DNA of 64,000 nt from Sporomusa sp. KB1 (GCF_007830295.1 NZ_VLKC01000002.1:1996558-2060557); one strand, 5' to 3'; counted from the stretch's first letter, positions 53,134-61,820 are shown. Notes: generated by a model not told the origin, from the sequence alone. Translations and numbers: made by a program.

Positions 53134-54417
53134 ATGACTACGGAAGAAAAATTTGATGCCATAGTAGTTGGAGCGGGGCCGGCGGGATCTGCCTGTGCAT
53201 ATGTTTTAGCCAGGGAAGGGAAAAGCGTGTTGCTTATAGAAAGGGGAGCATCGTCCGGTAGCAAAAATGTGACAGGTGGCCGGATTTACACCTATGCTTT
53301 GGAAATGGTGGAACCAGGTCTGTATGAGCGAGCGCCATTGCAGCGCAAGGTGGTGCGGGAACAAATGATGTTGCTTGGACGAAACGGCGCTGCTACTTTG
53401 GATTACGTAGATTACGATTTTGGTGAAGGAGTACCGCAGTCGTATACTATACTACGTGCACCCTTTGATGAGTGGTTTGCAAGCGAAGCTGAAGGACAGG
53501 GGGCCTTGGTCGCTACCGGAATCCTAGTAGATGGACTGATTGAGGAAAATGGCAAAATCGTCGGCATTAAAGCCGGCGAAGATGAAATGTATGCTGATAT
53601 AGTCATTGCAGCCGACGGTGTGAATTCCTTTATTGCTCAGAAAGCCGGACTGTTTGGCGATATCAGTGCCAAAACGGTAAGTGTGGGTATCAAAGAAATT
53701 ATCGAGCTTCCCGAAAATATTATAGAAACCAGGTTTAATTTGCGAGGCAATGAGGGAGCGGCGCGTCTTGCCATCGGCTGCACAGCAGGCATTTCTGGGG
53801 GGGCATTTCTCTATACCAATAAAGAGAGTATCTCCTTAGGAATCGTTTTTAACCCTGAGCAAGCTGGCAAAAGTGGAAAAAGGATTCATCAGATCCTTCA
53901 AGACTTCAAGATGCATCCAGCCATCCTAACGCTCATTGAAGGCGGGACAACGGTGGAATACGGGGCTCATCTAGTGCCGGAAGTGGGATTAACTGGCGTA
54001 CCGCAGAAGCTATACAGGGACGGACTGATCGTTGTTGGTGATGCCGCCGGCTTCGTTATCAATACGGGCACTATCATCCGTGGTATTGATTTGGCGATTG
54101 TAAGCGGCTTGGCGGCTGCTAACGCCGTGCTTAAAGCCAGTGAACCGTCTCAAATAGGACGATTATACATGCAAGAACTCCAGAATTTGCTGCTATTGCC
54201 AACCATGAAAGTTTTTGCTGGTTGGCATAACATCCTAGGAATTCCACGCATGGTCAAAGAATATCCTGATCTTGTTAACGAGGCTATGAATTTTATGTTC
54301 ACCGTCGATGGCAAGGTTCCGGAGAAAATGCCTAAGGCAATGCTGAGCATAATAAAAAAACATGTATCTTTCTTCCAGTTAGTGACAGATGGCTGGACAG
54401 GGCTTAGATCAATATAG
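53134..54417 (+). CDS. fixC: FAD-dependent oxidoreductase FixC
   Basis: Flavoprotein related to electron-transfer-flavoprotein:quinone oxidoreductase, 427 residues. The N-terminal FAD motif is VVGAGPAGSACAYVLAREG with the ribityl-binding end LLIERG, and the second FAD segment is GLIVVGDAAGFVINTG. The Fe-S part found fused in ETF-QO is absent and supplied by FixX. The ATG at 53134 follows GAAGGGGG. With the neighbouring genes it completes a FixABCX set. A short gap (34 bp) leads to the FabK-like flavoprotein gene, probably in the same transcript. Confidence 0.92.
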   Translation: MTTEEKFDAIVVGAGPAGSACAYVLAREGKSVLLIERGASSGSKNVTGGRIYTYALEMVEPGLYERAPLQRKVVREQMMLLGRNGAATLDYVDYDFGEGVPQSYTILRAPFDEWFASEAEGQGALVATGILVDGLIEENGKIVGIKAGEDEMYADIVIAADGVNSFIAQKAGLFGDISAKTVSVGIKEIIELPENIIETRFNLRGNEGAARLAIGCTAGISGGAFLYTNKESISLGIVFNPEQAGKSGKRIHQILQDFKMHPAILTLIEGGTTVEYGAHLVPEVGLTGVPQKLYRDGLIVVGDAAGFVINTGTIIRGIDLAIVSGLAAANAVLKASEPSQIGRLYMQELQNLLLLPTMKVFAGWHNILGIPRMVKEYPDLVNEAMNFMFTVDGKVPEKMPKAMLSIIKKHVSFFQLVTDGWTGLRSI

Positions 54418-54451
54418 CCTATCAAATTAAGTATTTATTTAGGAGGAGAAC

Positions 54452-55423
54452 ATGTTAAAAACTAAAATTACTGAGCTTTTAAAGATTGATCATCCTATTA
54501 TGCAGGGGGGGATGCAGCACCTGGGGACCATAGAACTGGCTTCTGCAGTATCTAACGCCGGAGGGCTTGGTACGATTAATGCCACCGCCTACCCGACACT
54601 TGAAGAATTCCGGTCGGCAATCCGCAGCCTCAAATCTTTGACGAAAAACCCTTTCTGTGTCAACGTATCCATGTTGCCAAACGCCTCTCCCGGAGAATTG
54701 ACAGCCGAATATTTCAAGGTGATTGTGGAAGAAGATGTTCCGGTTGTAGAGACAGCCGGACGCAATCCTGTGGAATACGTTCCCATGTTGAAAAGTGCAG
54801 ATATAAAACTTATTCATAAGGTGCCGGCAGTAAAATTTGCTAAAAAGGCTGAAGAGATCGGCGCCGATATAGTTACAATTGTGGGTTTCGAGTGTGCCGG
54901 GCATCCAGGAATGGAAGACGTCACAACAATGATCCTTGCCAATAAGGTAGCAAAAACGGTTAAGATACCGATCTTTGTTGGCGGCGGGATTGCAGACGGA
55001 GCTGGATTAGTTGCTGCTTTAGCCCTAGGAGGAGAGGGGGTTGTTATGGGAACTCGTTTTGTTGCGACTGAAGAGTGCACAATCCATTCAAAATTCAAGG
55101 AGTGTCTGGTTAACTCTTGCGAAAATGATACAATGCTTGTTCAACGCTCCATAAAAAACATGGTACGCGCCATGAAAAATAACACAGCATTTAAGGTTGC
55201 GGAAATGGAGAAGCGCGGTACCACATTGCAAGAATTGTTACCGATTATTTCCGGCAAAGTGGGTAGGAGATGCCAAGCAGAAGGCGACCTGGAGGGATCA
55301 ATATTCGCTATTGGGCAGACAATCGGACTGATCAATGAAATCAAGCCTGTAAAAAAGGTAATTGAGGATATGATTAACGAAGCCGAAACTATCCTAGCGC
55401 GTTTTAATAGCATAACAAAGTAA
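54452..55423 (+). CDS. FMN-dependent nitronate monooxygenase/enoyl reductase (NMO/FabK family)
   Basis: A 323-residue TIM-barrel flavoprotein. Motifs: PIMQGGMQHLGTIELASAVS near the N-terminus, the FECAGHPG segment with the active-site His, and the FMN-phosphate loop VGGGIADGAGLVAALALGGEGV. This family covers nitronate monooxygenases, FabK enoyl-ACP reductases and related 2-enoate enzymes; sequence alone does not choose between them. The ATG at 54452 follows TAGGAGGAG. As the last gene after fixC in an anaerobic enoyl-CoA pathway, a reductase or isomerase role fits better than an oxygenase; this is inference. A strong terminator lies about 200 bp downstream. Confidence 0.85.
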   Translation: MLKTKITELLKIDHPIMQGGMQHLGTIELASAVSNAGGLGTINATAYPTLEEFRSAIRSLKSLTKNPFCVNVSMLPNASPGELTAEYFKVIVEEDVPVVETAGRNPVEYVPMLKSADIKLIHKVPAVKFAKKAEEIGADIVTIVGFECAGHPGMEDVTTMILANKVAKTVKIPIFVGGGIADGAGLVAALALGGEGVVMGTRFVATEECTIHSKFKECLVNSCENDTMLVQRSIKNMVRAMKNNTAFKVAEMEKRGTTLQELLPIISGKVGRRCQAEGDLEGSIFAIGQTIGLINEIKPVKKVIEDMINEAETILARFNSITK

Positions 55424-55618
55424 CTCCCTTCTCGAAAATAACCTGGAGCTGATGTCTATTTCAAGATGTACGCTGCTGAAAGTGTTGATATGTACTGGAT
55501 ATGCAGGAAAATCAGCGAGTTTGTCATGATTATATTCTCAAGGTAAAGAGCTTGAGCGAAAGAAACGGGTGGATTTGCAAAGCTGAGATGGTCTCCACCA
55601 TACAATTCTGAAAATCAC

Positions 55619-55649
55619 ACAAAAACCCGCGAATTTCGCGGGTTTTTGT
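55619..55649 (+). terminator. Rho-independent terminator after the fix operon
   Basis: Fourteen-bp perfect stem (55619-55632 with 55636-55649) with GC core CCCGCGA, loop ATT and a T-run in the 3' arm. The A-run in the 5' arm makes it plausible in both directions. Confidence 0.85.
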
Positions 55650-55952
55650 ATGCTGGGGTATTGGTAGGGTGCCGTCTCTGCTGGAAAATTTTTAATAAAT
55701 TACTAAAGATTACTTATAATCTGGTATAAATATACAGCAAAATAGAAATTTATGTCAAAAAGGTATTGACGATCTAATTAATCAACCTATTCAATTGCCA
55801 TAGAAGTAAATCCGAAAGAAGCAGCACACTCACCTCCGAATGATTTGTAGCTGCCTGTAATCCAACAATCATAGTTGCAAAATAAAATAAGCTCAATGGT
55901 AACCGTTTCACACCATTTTGTGGCTTGAGCTTGCGAAAGGAATGATTAAAAG
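55650..55952. other. Non-coding leader before the second chemoreceptor
   Basis: About 300 bp, AT-rich, no ORF with a ribosome site. I saw no sigma-54 element, riboswitch or convincing sigma-A or motility promoter here. Confidence 0.5.
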
Positions 55953-57926
55953 ATGAAAAGTATCCAGGCCAAACTCACAGTTACAATTCTTATCATTATT
56001 TTTGTAGCGCTAAGCGCGTTGGGAGGGCTAAACTACTGGAAGGCGCGGGAGATAATTACCCAAAGTATTACGGGAGACATGGAAAAAATGGCCGAGAACT
56101 CAGCTGAGGATGTCGGCAATTGGATGGAATCACGCAAGTCAGAACTGGCTTTAATGGCAGCGGCACCGATGATAAAAAATGGCGATAAAGCTGCCATTGT
56201 TCCGTTTTTAGCCAATGCAGTCAAGGCGCATAAGGTTTATGATGCCATGTCTTATGTTTCCCTGGACGGGAATTTTATCAGTTCTAGCGGCATAACCGGC
56301 AGTTTGGTTGATCGGGATTATTTCAAGAAGGCTCTCCAGGGGGAGCCAGTCATATCTGATCCGGTACAGTCTAAGGTCTCAGGAAAATGGATAGTTGTGG
56401 TGGTTGTTCCGGTAAAGGCAGATGGCAAGTTGACCGGGTTATTTCAAGGAAATGTTGACATAACGGGATTGGCCAGTAGAGTTCAAAGCATCAAGGCCGG
56501 TCAGACTGGCTATGCCTATATCTTGAAAAATGACGGGCTGGTCATAACTCATCAGGACCAAGAAGTTGCCATGAAAGCTAACTACCTGAAAGACAGTAAC
56601 ACTCCGCCAGCTCTCACCGCGATTTCCGAACGCATGGTTAAAGGTGAGACCGGTCTTTCCCGTTACGAATATGGGGGCAATGACAAGATAATAGCTTTCG
56701 CGCCGGTGGGGGGAACGGACTGGTCCATGGCCATAACGGTGCCTGCGACGGAAGTAACGGGGGCTGTTTCCGCGTTGACCACGATATCGCTGATAACAAT
56801 TTTTGCGGTGTTGATTATTACGGCGATAATCATCGCCTGGTTCTCCCGCCGCATTGCCAGGCCCATCCAGGCCCTCGAAGCGGCGGTCAACCGGATTGCT
56901 AACGGCGACATCGCCCAGGTTAACCTCAATATTAGCTCCAAGGACGAAATCGGCCGACTGGGCAATAGCTTCGAACAGATGACGAAAACCCTGCGAGGCC
57001 TTATCCGGAAAATCCATGGTGCCACCGACCAGGTGGCGGCGTCATCGGAGGAACTGACCGCCAGCGCGGAGCAGGCGGCCCGGGCAGCCGACCATATAGC
57101 TGCTGCAATCACCACGGTAGCCAACGGCGCCGATGAGCAACTAGTCGCCGCCGACAACGCCTCCACGGTAGTGGCGGAGATGTCAGCTGGAATTCAGCAG
57201 ATAGCTGCCAGCACCCAACAGGTAGCGGCGCAATCGGCCCAGGCAGCCGGTAAGGCGAAAGAAGGCGACAGAGCCGTGGACGATGCGACTACTCAAATGG
57301 ACCAGATAGAAGAGACTGTTAATTCCTCGGCTAAAGTTGTGGCTAAGCTGGGCGAGCGCTCCAAGGAAATCGGCCAGATTGTCGATACCATTTCCGGTAT
57401 CGCCGGTCAGACGAATCTGCTTGCGCTTAACGCCGCCATCGAGGCAGCTCGGGCAGGGGAAGCTGGCAGAGGTTTCGCAGTCGTAGCCGAGGAAGTCCGA
57501 AAACTGGCTGAACAGTCTCAGGAGGCGGCCAAGAGGATCGCTGAGCTGATCGGTCAAATCCAGGGAGACACTGACAAGGCGGTCGTGGCCATGGATGAGG
57601 GTACGCGGGAGGTTAAGACCGGGGCCGAGGTCGTAAAGAAGGCTGGGGCCGCCTTCCGGGAAATCGCCGGCCTAGTTACCGAGGTTTCGGACCAGGTGAA
57701 AGAGATTTCCGCTTCGATTCAGCAACTGGCCAACGGAAGCCAACGAATCGTAGGCGCGGTGCAAACAATCGACGGCTTGGGCAAGAAGTCGGCTGGCGAG
57801 GCTCAGGGAGTTTCGGCGGCCGCCGAGGAGCAACTGGCGTCAATGGAGGAAATCGCCTCCTCCGGCCAGTCACTGGCTAAGCTAGCTCAAGATTTGCAGA
57901 CCGATGTAGCCAGTTTCCGGCTGTAG
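55953..57926 (+). CDS. Methyl-accepting chemotaxis protein (dCache type)
   Basis: A 657-residue chemoreceptor. Order: helix about 7-28, double-Cache ligand domain about 35-275 ([31 protein letters not shown]), helix about 280-302, HAMP about 303-355 and signalling domain about 380-650 with tip [20 protein letters not shown]. The ATG at 55953 follows AAAGGA at a rather long distance. The coding sequence changes character: the sensor half has base composition like its neighbours, while from about 56,700 on it is distinctly richer in G and C, suggesting recombination between receptor genes. Its ligand could be the carboxylate degraded by the adjacent operon, but only proximity supports this. Confidence 0.9.
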   Translation: MKSIQAKLTVTILIIIFVALSALGGLNYWKAREIITQSITGDMEKMAENSAEDVGNWMESRKSELALMAAAPMIKNGDKAAIVPFLANAVKAHKVYDAMSYVSLDGNFISSSGITGSLVDRDYFKKALQGEPVISDPVQSKVSGKWIVVVVVPVKADGKLTGLFQGNVDITGLASRVQSIKAGQTGYAYILKNDGLVITHQDQEVAMKANYLKDSNTPPALTAISERMVKGETGLSRYEYGGNDKIIAFAPVGGTDWSMAITVPATEVTGAVSALTTISLITIFAVLIITAIIIAWFSRRIARPIQALEAAVNRIANGDIAQVNLNISSKDEIGRLGNSFEQMTKTLRGLIRKIHGATDQVAASSEELTASAEQAARAADHIAAAITTVANGADEQLVAADNASTVVAEMSAGIQQIAASTQQVAAQSAQAAGKAKEGDRAVDDATTQMDQIEETVNSSAKVVAKLGERSKEIGQIVDTISGIAGQTNLLALNAAIEAARAGEAGRGFAVVAEEVRKLAEQSQEAAKRIAELIGQIQGDTDKAVVAMDEGTREVKTGAEVVKKAGAAFREIAGLVTEVSDQVKEISASIQQLANGSQRIVGAVQTIDGLGKKSAGEAQGVSAAAEEQLASMEEIASSGQSLAKLAQDLQTDVASFRL

Positions 57927-58234
57927 CGGGTGACCGGAGCAATAGTGAGTTGTTCAATTTGTAATATAGTCAAAACTCTTGAGGGCAATAAGGTCGATCT
58001 TCAGTGCCTCTTTCGCACTGTTTTTCCTGATACGGAGAACCGTACCGTGCGACCCGTTCCTACGAAACTTAAGTGGCAAAAGCCACTCATTGGGATGGAG
58101 GGGAGGCGGGAGTGAGGAAACCTTTCACGCGTCCGGTCTGACAACTTGATACTTGATGTTGGTGTTGAATTGCAGAAAACCTTAGCCAAAACTAAGCAAA
58201 ATATTGCAAAATATACCGGAATTCAAGTAAACAT
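57927..58234. other. Non-coding stretch at the start of the remnant island
   Basis: No supported gene. A 61-codon open frame at 57930 has no ribosome site and no recognisable motif. It is followed by a long foldback hairpin and mobile-element fragments. Confidence 0.5.
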
Positions 58235-58295
58235 AAAACCGTTCCAATTTGCTATAATGTGTTGCACATTATTAGAGCAAAGGAACGGTTTTTTT
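58235..58295 (+). repeat. Long foldback hairpin with T-run
   Basis: Three paired blocks (11, 6 and 8 bp: AAAACCGTTCC, TTTGCT, ATAATGTG with their complements), separated only by an AA/TAG internal loop and capped by TTG, followed by seven T residues. It reads as a strong terminator, but its place directly before a truncated transposase fragment suggests it may be the end of an insertion element. Confidence 0.65.
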
Positions 58296-58319
58296 ATGCA
58301 AATAATCACATAATTCTCT

Positions 58320-58499
58320 ATGAGCCCTCAGCAATATGTCTTACAGTTTGACTCCCTGCAGATTAGTCGGCCTGAAAAATGTCCAAACTGCGGTGTATCT
58401 AATTCTTTTCATGGGGTTTGCATGTTAACTGTCCCCACAGCAGAAACCTTTTCGCAAAGATTTCTTAAACAGTACAAACTAAATTTCATGGCACGCTAA
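58320..58499 (+). pseudogene. Truncated transposase-like zinc-ribbon fragment
   Basis: A 59-codon reading frame beginning MSPQQYVLQFDSLQISRPEK followed by CPNCGVSNSFHG. This resembles the N-terminus of DUF6431-type proteins associated with insertion sequences, which continue for several hundred residues. Here similarity stops after about 36 residues and the frame ends soon after. No downstream transposase domain is found, so this is a remnant joined to the intron fragment that follows. Confidence 0.55.
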
Positions 58500-58757
58500 T
58501 TGTATCATAAAGTCAGCTCTACCGTAAATGGAAACCATACATGTGAGTTGTGTGGTGCTAAAGGAAACATCGAAATGCACCACGTCAAGAAATTGAAAGA
58601 TCTTGAACATAACGGTAGAAAAGGCAAGCCCGAATGGATGAAGCGCATGATCGCGATGAGGAGAAATACACTCGCCGTATGCCAAGAATGCCATGCCAGC
58701 ATCCATTCGGGTAAGTATGACGGTAAGACGCTAACGTCGATGTTGGCTGACAGTTAA
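58500..58757 (+). pseudogene. C-terminal HNH fragment of a group II intron reverse transcriptase/maturase
   Basis: An 85-codon frame with the endonuclease domain found at the C-terminus of group II intron proteins: CELCGAKGNIEMHHVKKLKD, then LAVCQECHASIHSGKY. The two CxxC pairs and the HH are intact. The reverse transcriptase and maturase domains that should precede it are absent, replaced by unrelated sequence, so it is a 5'-truncated remnant. The TTG at 58500 is only where the open frame begins. The intron RNA tail follows directly. Confidence 0.8.
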
Positions 58758-58860
58758 CCACTGGCGAGCGGAGTGCACAGGAAACTTGCATACTCCGTTC
58801 TGAGAGGGGCGATTGGAAAAGTGCTGTCTTCGGATGGTAACTCGCTGGTCGCCTACTCTA
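58736..58860 (+). mobile_element. Group II intron tail remnant (direct copy)
   Basis: Starts in the last codons of the HNH fragment and continues into intron RNA sequence. It pairs as an inverted repeat with 42688-42812, 122 of 125 positions identical by eye. Similarity ends sharply after CTACTCTA in both copies. Confidence 0.75.
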
Positions 58861-58883
58861 CATCATGCTCGGTTCTGGAGCCG

Positions 58884-58907
58884 AGTCAACGGGGTGACCC
58901 GTTGACT
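58884..58907. repeat. Perfect 10-bp hairpin
   Basis: AGTCAACGGG and its complement around GTGA, 23 bp past the end of the intron repeat. No T-run follows. Function unknown; it may belong to the intron 3' structure or a different element. Confidence 0.45.
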
Positions 58908-59107
58908 TAGGTTAACACTGGTAATGGCAAATGTATCTACCTTGTTGCCGTAGGCTAATGGTGGACGTCCGATAGTGCCGTTATGTAACTGGTAAAGGCA
59001 GTTGCGCTTTTTAGCTGGCCATGACCGGAACGATGACGAGATAGAAAAAGCGATCCTTGGCAGATGGTTTTACTGCATAGGCTCGCTTTCTCGTTGAATG
59101 CATCTTT

Positions 59108-59194
59108 GGGGACGGAGTTGCTGGCATCGGTTTTCAACACTGCCGACTTTCCCGTCCCCATTAACATTCCGGTCGACATTGTTGAAAACTGATG
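59108..59194. repeat. Overlapping inverted repeats in a gene-free stretch
   Basis: GGGGACGG (59108) pairs with CCGTCCCC (59152), and CATCGGTTTTCAACA (59125-59139) pairs with 59180-59194 with one mismatch. The two pairings interleave, so they cannot form one simple hairpin. The region 58908-59336 holds no supported gene; a reverse-strand frame at 58955-59236 lacks family similarity. Confidence 0.5.
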
Positions 59195-59336
59195 CGTAAC
59201 CCAGTATAATTTAAATGTTATGGTTTGATTACTCATTATAAGAATAAGTAATCAAGCTCAACTACCGATTTTTAAATGGTATTCACACTTGGCGAATAAT
59301 GTAAAGTATTAGATTAAGTAGATAGGCGGATACGTT

Positions 59337-60461
59337 ATGAAAATTTCCAAGAAAGATGCGTTGATATGGTTTGATTTTTTTTCACAATTGCCTGAGGAAG
59401 AGGAAATTAGTATAAAACATGAAGAAATCATTTACTCTACCTTTGCGCAAATTGAGGCAGCAATTGATCATAGAAATGAACTATTGATGTCGGAAATTAG
59501 AAGTTTAAAAACGTTGGAAAATAGGACTTTTTTTGTAGGAAATGAAAGCAAATTCCCCAAAGGATGCCGCTCTTGTCTGTTGGGTACTGGTTTGAGTGCA
59601 ATTAGGAAAACGAACAAATGTAATTTAGAGTGTAAGTTCTGTTATAATTATGGGGAACTAGAAGATATTCATCCAGTTGGAGAAGGTATGTGGGAAATTG
59701 GCGGCACAAAATTTTACGAGAAGGATATGGATTTGCTTCTTTCTATTCACCAAAAACCCACTGGCATTTCCTACGTTTATTTAGAACCTTTTATGGAAAT
59801 TGAAAAATATTATTCGGTTATAAAGAAATTTAGTGATGCTCAAATTTATCAACATTTATACACAAATGGCACTTTAGCTACAGAAGAGACATTGAAAGCA
59901 TTAGGTGAAGCCGGTCTTAATGAGATACGTTTCAACCTAGGTGCTTCTAATTGTTCGGACAAAGTAATTGAAAATATTGGCTTAGCGAAAAAATATATTA
60001 AAAGTGTAGGTATTGAAACTCCAATGACTCCTGAGTTTTTCGAAGTATTTTTTAAGAAAAAGCAAGCAATCTTCGAGACAAAACTCGATTTTATCAATTG
60101 TGCGGAATTACATTTAAATGAGAATAACATAAACAATTATTATGGGGAAAATATGTATATTTCCCGACATGGTTATATATCTCCAATCTGGAGTAGGGAA
60201 TTAACTTTGAAATTCATGAAAATAGCTGATGAAGAAAACTGGGATTTAGCAGTTCATGATTGCTCAAACTACACAAAGTTTGCAAGAAGTTTAAATTTGA
60301 GTAGCAAAACGGGTATGTGGTTCGGAGCCAGTAATTATGCCTGTGAGTTTTCTATGATACCATACGAAATATTTATACCAATACTGAATGATGACAATTT
60401 TAAATTTTTAGATGAAGAAGAATTGCCTGATGACTATCAACCAGAAATTATAGATTTTTAG
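59337..60461 (+). CDS. Radical SAM protein of unknown function
   Basis: A 374-residue protein. The cluster motif is C-N-L-E-C-K-F-C (CxxxCxxC) at about residue 100, preceded by an additional CRSC pair about 19 residues earlier. The barrel continues with YLEPFMEIEKYYS and LYTNGTLATEETLKALGEAG, the latter typical of radical SAM strand-4/helix regions. I do not recognise the subfamily. It is clearly more AT-rich than the core genes of the window, suggesting acquisition. The ATG at 59337 follows TAGGCGG. It stands alone between remnant sequences and a terminator, with no obvious peptide or enzyme substrate beside it. Confidence 0.8.
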   Translation: MKISKKDALIWFDFFSQLPEEEEISIKHEEIIYSTFAQIEAAIDHRNELLMSEIRSLKTLENRTFFVGNESKFPKGCRSCLLGTGLSAIRKTNKCNLECKFCYNYGELEDIHPVGEGMWEIGGTKFYEKDMDLLLSIHQKPTGISYVYLEPFMEIEKYYSVIKKFSDAQIYQHLYTNGTLATEETLKALGEAGLNEIRFNLGASNCSDKVIENIGLAKKYIKSVGIETPMTPEFFEVFFKKKQAIFETKLDFINCAELHLNENNINNYYGENMYISRHGYISPIWSRELTLKFMKIADEENWDLAVHDCSNYTKFARSLNLSSKTGMWFGASNYACEFSMIPYEIFIPILNDDNFKFLDEEELPDDYQPEIIDF

Positions 60462-60622
60462 AATGGTGTGAATACTCTAAACCAAACAGAAGGTATGGAA
60501 AACAATGAGAATTACTACCGTTGAATTCTTAGCGCTGAAAGACGGCGCTAAAAGGATCGTTTGAACTAAAACATTCGCCGTTTGACCCGACGGAAAACCG
60601 TATCACTGGTAACGGTGCAGAG

Positions 60623-60666
60623 TGTCCTCAAAGCTTGTATTTTCAAGGTTTGAGGGCTTCTTTTTT
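60623..60666 (+). terminator. Rho-independent terminator with conserved 5' element
   Basis: Fourteen-position stem with one mismatch (60624-60637 with 60644-60657) and a T-run at 60661. Just upstream lies CACTGGTAACGGTG at 60604, the repeated element also found before the hairpin at 61780. Confidence 0.7.
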
Positions 60667-60749
60667 GTTCGTTTCTAAAAAAGAAGCTGGTGATTGCCCC
60701 GCAAATATGGGAGGGAGCGTTTTCAATTTCGGGACCGTATCAAGAATGT

Positions 60750-61091
60750 TTATAAACGATTTTTGCCACCCCAGATACACATCATATCTAAGATTGGAAT
60801 AAGCGATTTTCCACGTTCCGATAAGCTATATTCTACTTTTGGTGGGATTTGAGGATGTTCTTTGCGTACTATTAGTTGGTCTTCTTCCATTTCTTTAAGT
60901 GTTTTACTTAACGTTTTGAAGGAAATTGTACCAATAGAACGTTGAAGCTCATTGAACCGCATAACTGACCTATATTCAGCAAGCCAATACATAATAATCA
61001 TTTTATATTTACCATTAATAAGCGATAAAGTATACCCGAAATCGGTATCTTTTATATTGATACCAGTTGGGCTGCAATCTTCAATAGACAT
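60750..61091 (-). CDS. HxlR-family transcriptional regulator
   Basis: A winged-helix regulator of 113 residues. Family marks are the early cysteine (IEDCSPTG), the segment LINGKYKMIIMYWLAEYRSVMRFNELQRSI, and SFKTLSKTLKEMEEDQLIVRKEH followed by PPKVEYSLSERGKSL. HxlR proteins usually sense reactive electrophiles or redox stress through a cysteine and repress a neighbouring reductase. The ATG at 61091 follows AAGGAAG. It is divergent from a flavodoxin-fold reductase gene, 119 bp apart, a common pairing, so that gene is its likely target. Confidence 0.9.
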   Translation of the reverse strand: MSIEDCSPTGINIKDTDFGYTLSLINGKYKMIIMYWLAEYRSVMRFNELQRSIGTISFKTLSKTLKEMEEDQLIVRKEHPQIPPKVEYSLSERGKSLIPILDMMCIWGGKNRL

Positions 61092-61112
61092 TTTTACACT
61101 TCCTTTCAGGTT

Positions 61113-61137
61113 AGTACATTACCTTAATGTGCGTACT
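61113..61137. promoter_or_regulatory. Candidate HxlR operator
   Basis: AGTAC and GTACT 15 bp apart enclose an inner dyad ACATT-N5-AATGT, in the gap between the divergent HxlR and reductase genes. Assignment rests on symmetry and position only. Confidence 0.4.
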
Positions 61138-61210
61138 TCACTAATGTCATATTATAATTTATACTTTAATTGTTTTCAATGATATCAATTAAAGAAAGGA
61201 AGAATGAACA

Positions 61211-61756
61211 GTGAAAAAGAGTATTCTGGTAGTAACTGGTAGTCCGAGAGTTGGAGGTAATAGTGATTTATTGGCTGATGCGTTTATAAAAGGAGCAGCC
61301 AAAGCAGGACACGAAGTAGTTAAATGTGAAGCTGGTAGAAAAAATATTATGGGTTGCAAAGCTTGTGATACCTGCTACAGTAAAGGGAAGCCTTGTTCAT
61401 TTGATGATGATTTTAATAGTATTGCTCCTCTTATGGAAAAAGCAGACGTAATCGTTTTTATAACGCCGCTTTATTGGTTTACATTTCCCACTCAGCTTAA
61501 GGCGCTCATAGATAAAACCTATTCGTTTATTATTGGAAAAAAGGAACAGAATATAAAAGAAAGTATGCTTCTGGTTTGTGGAGAAGAGAAGGATGAGGCC
61601 GTATTTGACGGTATTATTACCACATATGAACGGATAGCGAACTATCAAAAATGGACAGATAGAGGTCAGCTGATTGTTCCCGGTGTGCTTAATAAAGGAG
61701 ATGTATTATCTACTAACTATCTTGTTCTTGCAGAAAAAATGGGCCATAATATTTAA
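61211..61756 (+). CDS. NAD(P)H-dependent FMN oxidoreductase (flavodoxin fold)
   Basis: A 181-residue reductase. The phosphate-binding loop TGSPRVGGNSDLLADAF and the aromatic FMN contact region TPLYWFTFPTQLKALIDK are standard for this family, and a cysteine-rich segment GCKACDTCYSKGKPC lies between them as in iron-sulfur-flavoprotein relatives. The GTG at 61211 follows AAGGAAG. Proteins of this type reduce quinones, nitro compounds or other electrophiles. The divergent HxlR regulator supports an inducible detoxification role. A terminator follows closely. Confidence 0.88.
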   Translation: MKKSILVVTGSPRVGGNSDLLADAFIKGAAKAGHEVVKCEAGRKNIMGCKACDTCYSKGKPCSFDDDFNSIAPLMEKADVIVFITPLYWFTFPTQLKALIDKTYSFIIGKKEQNIKESMLLVCGEEKDEAVFDGIITTYERIANYQKWTDRGQLIVPGVLNKGDVLSTNYLVLAEKMGHNI

Positions 61757-61779
61757 TGGCCACTGGTAATGGTGAAGAA

Positions 61780-61820
61780 TGTCCTCAACCCTTGCGTAAT
61801 GAAGGGGTGGGGACATTTTT
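61780..61820 (+). terminator. Rho-independent terminator with conserved 5' element
   Basis: Stem of about 15 bp (61780-61794 with 61801-61815) with G-T pairs, then five T residues. CACTGGTAATGGTG at 61761 precedes it, matching the arrangement at 60604-60666. Confidence 0.8.

Noticed and set aside
54452..55423. Naming this gene fabK
   Set aside because: Motifs are shared with nitronate monooxygenases and there is no fatty acid synthesis context.
57930..58115. 61-codon frame after the second chemoreceptor
   Set aside because: No ribosome site or motif; composition is that of intergenic debris.
58955..59236. Reverse-strand 93-codon frame in the remnant island
   Set aside because: No ribosome site, no recognisable motif, and it spans interleaved inverted repeats.
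60504..60563. 19-codon ORF (MRITTVEFLALKDGAKRIV) after the orphan radical SAM gene
   Set aside because: Too short to judge, with only a weak purine tract upstream; possibly a truncated gene start.
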